A stretch of 64,000 bases of DNA from Variovorax sp. ZS18.2.2 (GTDB taxonomy: Bacteria > Pseudomonadota > Gammaproteobacteria > Burkholderiales > Burkholderiaceae_C). The DNA is taken from positions 62,001-126,000 of the forward strand of contig NZ_JANLNM010000006.1 in NCBI RefSeq assembly GCF_024701975.1, read 5' to 3'. Shown piece after piece: positions 59,165-64,000 of this stretch. Numbering within the stretch: position 1 is the first letter of the stretch; each line of letters starts with the position of its first letter. The position numbers and the translations under genes are program-made. Under the pieces are notes generated by a model. That model did no database searches. It worked only from the letters and a program-made list of their open reading frames with translations, and was not told where the DNA came from.

Positions 59165-59608
59165 TTACTGGCCCGCGATGATCTGCGCGATCAGGCCGGT
59201 GGCAATGGCGGCAAGCACGTAGTCACCGCCGACGCCGACCCACTGGTAACCACGGGGCGGCGGCTGTAGGCGGTACGCACGGTAGTCGTTCACCACGTAG
59301 TTGCGGCCACGGTACTCGGCGGGCACACGACCGCCACGGCGCCATTCGGCGTGCGGCTGCGGGAAGCCGCGGCGATCGAACTGGCGGCCATCGCGGAAGT
59401 CCTGGTTGCCGCGGTAGTCGCGGTGCGGACCACCGCGATCGAAATTGCGGCCCCGCTGTCCGTTGTCGTGCCGTTGCTCGACACGCCCATCGCGCCCGTC
59501 ACCGGGCCGCCCGTCGAAGCGGCGGTCCTGCGCGAAGGCGCTTCCCGCTGCCATGCACATCGCGAGCGCCGTAGCGGCAACGGCCATGCGCTTTGAATTG
59601 ATGATCAT
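59165..59608 (-). CDS. RcnB-like exported protein
   Basis: The 147-residue protein has a signal peptide (MAVAATALAMCMAAGSAFA), a low-complexity Arg/Asp/Gly/His-rich middle (RRFDGRPGDGRDGRVEQRHDNGQ) and a C-terminal domain GRNYVVNDYRAYRLQPPPRGYQWVGVGGDYVLAAIATGLI. That last part matches the RcnB family of periplasmic proteins linked to nickel/cobalt homeostasis. AAGGAG six bases upstream sets the start at 59608 rather than 59623. No rcnA efflux gene is nearby, so metal function is only a family hint. Confidence 0.85.
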   Translation of the reverse strand: MIINSKRMAVAATALAMCMAAGSAFAQDRRFDGRPGDGRDGRVEQRHDNGQRGRNFDRGGPHRDYRGNQDFRDGRQFDRRGFPQPHAEWRRGGRVPAEYRGRNYVVNDYRAYRLQPPPRGYQWVGVGGDYVLAAIATGLIAQIIAGQ

Positions 59609-59809
59609 CTGGAACTCCTTCATGCGTTGATGACGAGTCCATTGTGGGCCGCCGTTGTGTCTGCCCGGCCCACTTCAGGTCGCCGTCAGGTGAAATCAGG
59701 TAAGTGCTGGTATCCGGGCGGCGCGTTGTCCTTCATTCCGGCGCTGCAGAAGAAGATGCAGGCGACGCTAGGCAAGGCGCCCTGGGCCGCGATGAGCGAC
59801 ATGAGCCTC

Positions 59810-60677
59810 TCAGCCCCCGACCATGCTGTTGACCCGGTGGCTGCGCGCGCCGTGCTTCACGTGGAGGTCCACCGGCGGCAGGTCGAGCTCGATCAGCGCA
59901 CCATGCGTTCCCGCCAGGTCGAGCACGCCGGTCGACTTCGGCGCTTCGGTGTGCAGCACCACCGCGTACGGCCCTTCGCCGCGCGCCACGAGCCGCTGCG
60001 CGAGCGCATCGCCGCCCTCCTTCTCCACGGCCGCGTTCTCGCGCGGCGACGACAGCACCAGCACGCTGCCGCCCAGCGCGATGACCGCCACGCGCACATG
60101 GCTGCCAGGCACGGCCACGGGCTCGCCGATGTGCGTGGCTGCGTCGTCGGGCACGGGGCCGAGCAGCGCGCGGTAGCGTGCGAGCGTGGCGTCGAGATCG
60201 CGCACCGCGACCGCAAGGCTCGCCACGCCGAGCGTGCCGTTGGCGTGCACCCGCACTTCGCCTTCGGGCACGCGCAGGTTGCGCGGCGTGAGATCGCCGC
60301 ACAGGAAGGGCAAATCGGCCGAAGGCGCACGCGCCGTCGGGACGCACGCGGCCGCCATCGAGCGGGCCGTCGAGCGAGAGGCCGCGTGCCTTCGCATCGG
60401 CCACGGTGACCGCGGTGCTGCGCGGCAACAGCGCGAAGTCGACGATGCCTTCGCCGTGCCGCTGCAACAGCTGCCACCAGCGTTCGGTCGGCGATGGCTC
60501 GCGCCATGCGATCAGTTCGAAGTAGCTGCCGTCCTCGAACACCACCAGCGCGTTGTGCGTGGCACGGCCCGGATGGTCACCGCCGCGCAGCACGTGGAAG
60601 CCGAGCGCGCCATAGTCGGCGATGGTGCGTTCGAGGTCGTGCACCGCGATCACGATGTGGTCGAGCTTCAATGCCAT
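59810..60677 (-). pseudogene. VOC/glyoxalase-like gene broken by a frameshift
   Basis: The first part (from 60677, KLDHIVIAVHDLERTIADYGALGFHVLRGGDHPGRATHNALVVFEDGSYFEL) and the last part (to 59810, PSADLPFLCGDLTPRNLRVPEGEVRVHANGTLGVASLAVAVRDLDATLARYRALLG) are the two halves of one glyoxalase-like protein. They are in different frames. The switch falls between about 60310 and 60350. The total of 868 bases is not a multiple of three, and about 20 bases appear missing at the joint. The unbroken gene would be about 296 residues. It lies upstream of the RcnB-like gene and downstream of the Liv operon. A sequencing error is the alternative. Confidence 0.75.
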
Positions 60678-60718
60678 GGCGTGTGGTCTCCCCTTCTTGC
60701 GTTCATGCGTTCGTTCGT

Positions 60719-61564
60719 TCAGGAGGCGGTCCGGGCAGCGCCCTCGCCGCCAAGGTAGGCATCGCGAATGCGCGCATCGGCCAGCAGCTCGCGCGCCGGA
60801 CCCGAGAGCACGATGCGCCCGGTCTGCAGCACGTAGCCGTGGTGCGCGATCTGCAGTGCGAGGCTCGCGTTCTGCTCGACCATGAAGACCGAGACGCCCT
60901 GGCCGTTGATGCGCGCGATGAGTTCGAGCACCTTGTCGACGTACAGCGGCGACAGGCCCATGGTCGGCTCGTCCATGCAGATGAGCTGCGGCCGGCCCAT
61001 GAGCGCGCGCGCCATCGCCACCATCTGCTGTTCGCCGCCCGAGAGCGTGCCTGCCTGGAACTCGATGCGCTCGGCCACGCGCGGGAACAGTTCGAGCATG
61101 CGTTCGAGGTCTTCGGCCACGCCCTTGCGATCGTTGCGTGCATAGGCGCCCATCAAGAGGTTCTCGCGCACGGTCATCGCGGGGAAGAGCCGGCGCGCCT
61201 CGGGCACCGAGCCGATGCCCTTGCGGATGATCTGCGGCGTGCCAAGGCCGAGCATGGATTCGCCGTTGAAGTTCACCTCGCCCGAGCGCGGCTTGAGCAG
61301 GCCGAGCACGACCTTCATCGTGGTCGACTTGCCGCTGGCGTTGCCGCCGAGCAGGCTCACGATCTGGCCTTTGCGCACTTCGATGTCGAGGTCGAAGTGG
61401 GCCTGCACGGGGCCGTAGAAGCTGTTGACCTTGCGCAGTTGGAGCAGCGGTTGCTTCGCGTCGGGGGACACGGGTGCCGTGGTGCGTTCGGGCAGCCCCT
61501 CATCGCGGCCCTCGCCCCAGAGCGACGAAGGAGGAAGACCCGTGCGGGCGACGGTGGCGATCAT
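60719..61564 (-). CDS. Liv-type ABC transporter ATPase LivF, second system
   Basis: The 281-residue ATPase has Walker A GGNASGKST (alanine where a glycine is common), signature LSGGEQQM, Walker B LICMDEPTMGLSP and the end RELLADARIRDAYLGG typical of LivF. It has an N-terminal extension of about 38 residues (ending SPDAKQPLLQLRKVNSFYG). Its ATG overlaps the LivG stop (ATGA), so it is the last gene of the second importer operon. Confidence 0.92.
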   Translation of the reverse strand: MIATVARTGLPPSSLWGEGRDEGLPERTTAPVSPDAKQPLLQLRKVNSFYGPVQAHFDLDIEVRKGQIVSLLGGNASGKSTTMKVVLGLLKPRSGEVNFNGESMLGLGTPQIIRKGIGSVPEARRLFPAMTVRENLLMGAYARNDRKGVAEDLERMLELFPRVAERIEFQAGTLSGGEQQMVAMARALMGRPQLICMDEPTMGLSPLYVDKVLELIARINGQGVSVFMVEQNASLALQIAHHGYVLQTGRIVLSGPARELLADARIRDAYLGGEGAARTAS

Positions 61565-62403
61565 GCGGGCACCGCTTCTGCCTGACCAACACGGCGATGG
61601 CCGAGATATGCCTCGATCACCGCGGGGTCGTTGCGCACGTCGTCGGGCAACCCCTCCGCAATCTTGCGGCCGTCATCGAGCACGGCCACGCGGTCCGACA
61701 GCTGCATCACGAGGTCCAGCTTGTGCTCGATCAGCAAGATGGTCTGGCCGTGCGACTTGAGGCCGCGAATGATCTCCAGCATCTCCGCGGTCTCGCTTTC
61801 GTTCATGCCGGCCGTGGGTTCGTCGAGCAGCAGCAGGCGCGGCTTGAGCGCGAGCGCGCGTGCGATCTCGACGCGGCGGCGGTTCGCGTACGAGAGGCTG
61901 TATGCGGGATGGTCGATGCGCGGCGCGAGCCGTTCACCGAAGAGCGCGATGATTTCGAGCGCATCCTTGCGCAGCGCTTCTTCCTCGCGCCGCACGGCGG
62001 CAGGCTGCAGCAGCGCAAGCGCCAGTTCGGCCAGCGCGCCCAGACCCGGCACACCACCGACACGCGGTTTCACGGCGCGCAGCCGCGTGTGCGCGCCGAC
62101 CAGCACGTTGTCGAGTACCGAGAGGTTTGCGAACACGCGGCCATGCTGGAAGGTGCGCGCAAGGCCGCGTTGCGCGAGTTGCTGCGCAGGCAGGCCGGTG
62201 ATGTCCTGTCCCTCGAAAAGCACCTGCCCCGCATCGGGCCGGTCGAGGCCGGTTACGAGGTTGAAGAGCGTGGTCTTCCCTGCCCCGTTCGGCCCGATCA
62301 CGCTGAGCAGCTCGCCCTCGCCCACCTGCAGGTCAACCGCGTTCACTGCGGTGAGCCCGCCGAAGCGGCGCGTGAGACCGCGGATCTCAAGCAGCGATGG
62401 CAT
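61561..62403 (-). CDS. Liv-type ABC transporter ATPase LivG, second system
   Basis: The 280-residue ATPase has LTRRFGGLTAVNAVDLQV, Walker A GPNGAGKTT, a degenerate signature LSYANRRRVE, Walker B LLLLDEPTAGMNESET and the H-loop IEHKLD. The start at 62403 gives the normal LivG N-terminus; a start at 62424 is also open. Its 5' end overlaps the OsmC gene by 17 bases. Confidence 0.92.
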   Translation of the reverse strand: MPSLLEIRGLTRRFGGLTAVNAVDLQVGEGELLSVIGPNGAGKTTLFNLVTGLDRPDAGQVLFEGQDITGLPAQQLAQRGLARTFQHGRVFANLSVLDNVLVGAHTRLRAVKPRVGGVPGLGALAELALALLQPAAVRREEEALRKDALEIIALFGERLAPRIDHPAYSLSYANRRRVEIARALALKPRLLLLDEPTAGMNESETAEMLEIIRGLKSHGQTILLIEHKLDLVMQLSDRVAVLDDGRKIAEGLPDDVRNDPAVIEAYLGHRRVGQAEAVPA

Positions 62404-62965
62404 CGCCCGCTTCCTGCGGTGCATTCGCCGCTTCCGCCTTCGAATTGATGAGCTTCACCTCGGCACGAATCGTCTGCGGGTTGCGCAACAGGTTGAGGAT
62501 CGGGCAGTTGCGCTCCACCGCTTCGAACAGCGCATCGATCTCCTCGCGGCTCGCGGGCGAATCGATGTGCACGGTGTAGCCGATCTCGTGCGGCCAGATC
62601 GGCGTCTTCTCGTGGCCCGGCTTGCCGCCGCGCGGATCGATGAGGCCGGTCACTTCCACCTCGAGGCTCTCGAGCGGAACCTGCCGCTCGGCCGCCTGGA
62701 TCAGGAAGATGTGCGTGACGCAGGTGCCGAGCACGCCGAGCTGCAGCTCGGGGGAGCTCGGGCCGAGGTTGTAGCCCGCGAAATCGGGCGGGCTGTCGCT
62801 GATGACCTGGTGCTCGCGGATGCGCAGGCGCCGCACACCGCTGCGGCCTTCGGCTTTCACGCTGGCCTTGAGTTGCACAGGTTGCGCGGTGCCCGCTTCG
62901 ACGGCGGCATTGCGCGCCAGCACGGCGGCGCGTTTCTCGGCAAGGTAGTCGTTGAGGTGGCTCAT
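62387..62965 (-). CDS. OsmC family protein inside the Liv operon
   Basis: The 192-residue protein shows the OsmC/Ohr pattern with two cysteines, in LGVLGTCVTHIFLIQAAE (about residue 86) and VERNCPILNLLRNP. OsmC proteins are thiol peroxidases acting on organic hydroperoxides. It is between the fused permease and LivG, overlapping LivG, so it is coordinately expressed with the transporter. The reason for that link is not known. Confidence 0.9.
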   Translation of the reverse strand: MSHLNDYLAEKRAAVLARNAAVEAGTAQPVQLKASVKAEGRSGVRRLRIREHQVISDSPPDFAGYNLGPSSPELQLGVLGTCVTHIFLIQAAERQVPLESLEVEVTGLIDPRGGKPGHEKTPIWPHEIGYTVHIDSPASREEIDALFEAVERNCPILNLLRNPQTIRAEVKLINSKAEAANAPQEAGDAIAA

Positions 62966-62982
62966 GGTGTTTGGTTCTTTCT

Positions 62983-64000
62983 TCAGACAGTACCCAGCAG
63001 GCCTTGCGGGCGGAAGCGGATCAACAAAAGCAATGCGATGCCGTAGATCAGCATCCGGTACTCGGCCGTCACGCGGAACAGCTCGGGCAGGCTCACGAGC
63101 GCGACCGCGCCGAGCAGCGCGCCGCTGATGTTTCCGAGCCCGCCGAGGATCACCATCGTGAGCGCGAGGATCGAGATCTGCGAGCCGAAGGTCTCGTGGT
63201 TGATGTACGAGTACATGTGCGCGGTGAAGGCACCGCTCACGCCCGCCGCGAAGCCGCCGAAGCCGAAGGCCAGCGCCTTGTAGCGGTCGGGGCTCACGCC
63301 GTAGGCGCGCGCGGCCACTTCGTCTTCGCGGACCGCGCGGAAGGTACGGCCCAGGTGCGAGCGCAAGAGGCGCCACTGCAGCAGGGCCAGCAGCACCATC
63401 GCGCCGAACGAGGCCCAGTAGATGGCTTCGTTCGACGATGCGTCGCGGCCGAACAGCGAGAGCGGCGGAATGCCCGAGACGCCGATGGGCCCGCGCGTGA
63501 GGCTTTCCCAATTGAGGATGGTGAGCGCCACGATCTCGCCGATGCCGAGCGTGGCGATCGACACGTAGTGGCCGCGCAGCCGGAACGCCGGGAAGATCAG
63601 CGCGGTGCCGATCAACGAGGTGAGGATGCCCGCGAGCACGATGCCCGTGCCCACCGGCAGGTGCAGGTCGAGCACCAGCAGCGACGACGCATACGCGCCG
63701 ATGGCCAGCAGCCCCGCATGGCCGAGCGAGATCTGCCCGATGGTGCCGGCCACGAGCGTGAGGCTCAACGCGAGCGCGCCGTACAGCCAGGCATTGGTGA
63801 GCGTCTGCAGCAGGTACGGCGATGGATCGAGGACCGGCAACGCGACCGCCGCGGCAAAGAGCGCGAGCAGCAACCTGCGCGGCACATGCCACGGCTTGCT
63901 CGGCGCGATGAAGGTGCCGGTCAGCGGCTCGGGCGGCAGCGCGCGCTTGCGGCCGAAGAGACCATTGGGCTTCCACACCAGGATGACCAGCAGCAGCGCG
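62983..64000 (-). CDS. Liv-type permease, probably a LivH-LivM fusion, truncated by window edge
   Basis: The frame is open to the right edge. At that edge it reads ALLLVILVWKPNGLFGR, the normal C-terminal end of LivH. Without a stop it continues through a linker (KRALPPEPLTGTFIAPSKPWHVPRR) into a complete LivM with GTIGQISLGHAGLLAIGAYASSL, FRAVREDEVAARAYGVSPDRYKALAFGFGGFAAGVSGA and the end RFRPQGLLG. The simplest reading is one polypeptide carrying both permeases. A GTG at 63978 could instead start LivM alone, but the LivH-like sequence in frame argues against it. OsmC follows after 17 bases. Confidence 0.85.
   Translation of the reverse strand, partial: ALLLVILVWKPNGLFGRKRALPPEPLTGTFIAPSKPWHVPRRLLLALFAAAVALPVLDPSPYLLQTLTNAWLYGALALSLTLVAGTIGQISLGHAGLLAIGAYASSLLVLDLHLPVGTGIVLAGILTSLIGTALIFPAFRLRGHYVSIATLGIGEIVALTILNWESLTRGPIGVSGIPPLSLFGRDASSNEAIYWASFGAMVLLALLQWRLLRSHLGRTFRAVREDEVAARAYGVSPDRYKALAFGFGGFAAGVSGAFTAHMYSYINHETFGSQISILALTMVILGGLGNISGALLGAVALVSLPELFRVTAEYRMLIYGIALLLLIRFRPQGLLGTV

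Noticed and set aside
62983..63978. LivM starting alone at the GTG at 63978
   Set aside because: The upstream in-frame sequence is a convincing LivH end and the GTG is inside that motif.
1..64000. CRISPR array, prophage, integrase or secretion-system cluster
   Set aside because: No regular spacer repeats, phage structural genes, integrases or such gene sets were seen.

Overview
The window is a GC-rich chromosomal segment that looks like a betaproteobacterium of the family Comamonadaceae, most likely Variovorax or a close relative. This rests on the box-type aerobic benzoyl-CoA pathway, the BoxR-type regulator with a fused kinase-like domain, Bug/TctC and Liv-type solute-binding proteins, a minCDE order typical of betaproteobacteria, and the density of LysR-regulated catabolic islands. 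The genus is inferred from gene content and style, not from a marker gene. I see no insertion sequence, prophage, CRISPR array or replication origin. Nearly all the sequence is coding, and no gene-free stretch exceeds about 260 bases.

Layout. 1-6427: end of a cyclase gene, fumarylacetoacetase, tRNA-Gly, an Rrf2 regulator with a thioredoxin-reductase-like flavoprotein, a membrane-anchored AraC regulator, a secreted hydrolase and a glycine-rich exported protein. 6429-22831: the benzoate island. On the minus strand lie boxR, boxC, boxB, boxA and a MaoC-like gene. On the plus strand lie a DUF4863 protein, boxD, benzoate-CoA ligase, an alpha/beta hydrolase, a full five-part Liv-type ABC importer and an AraC regulator. 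Together they would import benzoate-like acids, activate them to CoA thioesters, epoxidise benzoyl-CoA, open the ring and oxidise the semialdehyde. BoxR-like TGCA motifs sit on both promoters. Three copies of a GC-rich palindromic element lie between genes of the island, and two of them place a Shine-Dalgarno sequence in front of the next gene.

22938-27322: a tannase-family lipoprotein, LysR/SDR/tautomerase genes and a possible ComJ-like protein. 27372-33119: a Crp/Fnr regulator divergent from a BKACE enzyme, a binding protein, a carnitine-dehydrogenase-like enzyme and a feruloyl-CoA-synthase-like ligase, which I read as a beta-hydroxy-acid degradation operon. 33120-38122: LysR, MFS transporter, GAF protein, amidohydrolase and an unrecognised protein. 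38222-44643: PaaX/crotonase, then a MocR regulator divergent from degradative HMG-CoA reductase and a TctA-type permease, which suggests mevalonate catabolism.

44681-59142: housekeeping and mixed genes, namely an ABC exporter, AsmA-like protein, thioesterase, NCS2 permease, minCDE, a four-domain rhodanese protein, a Bug protein, a desaturase, a hydrolase, a 37-residue microprotein with a TetR gene (each preceded by the same palindrome), a CysB-like regulator and a small conserved protein. 59165-64000: an RcnB-like protein, a frameshifted VOC gene, and a second Liv importer. In that importer LivH and LivM appear fused, and an OsmC gene is inserted in the operon. The LivHM gene runs off the right edge of the window.
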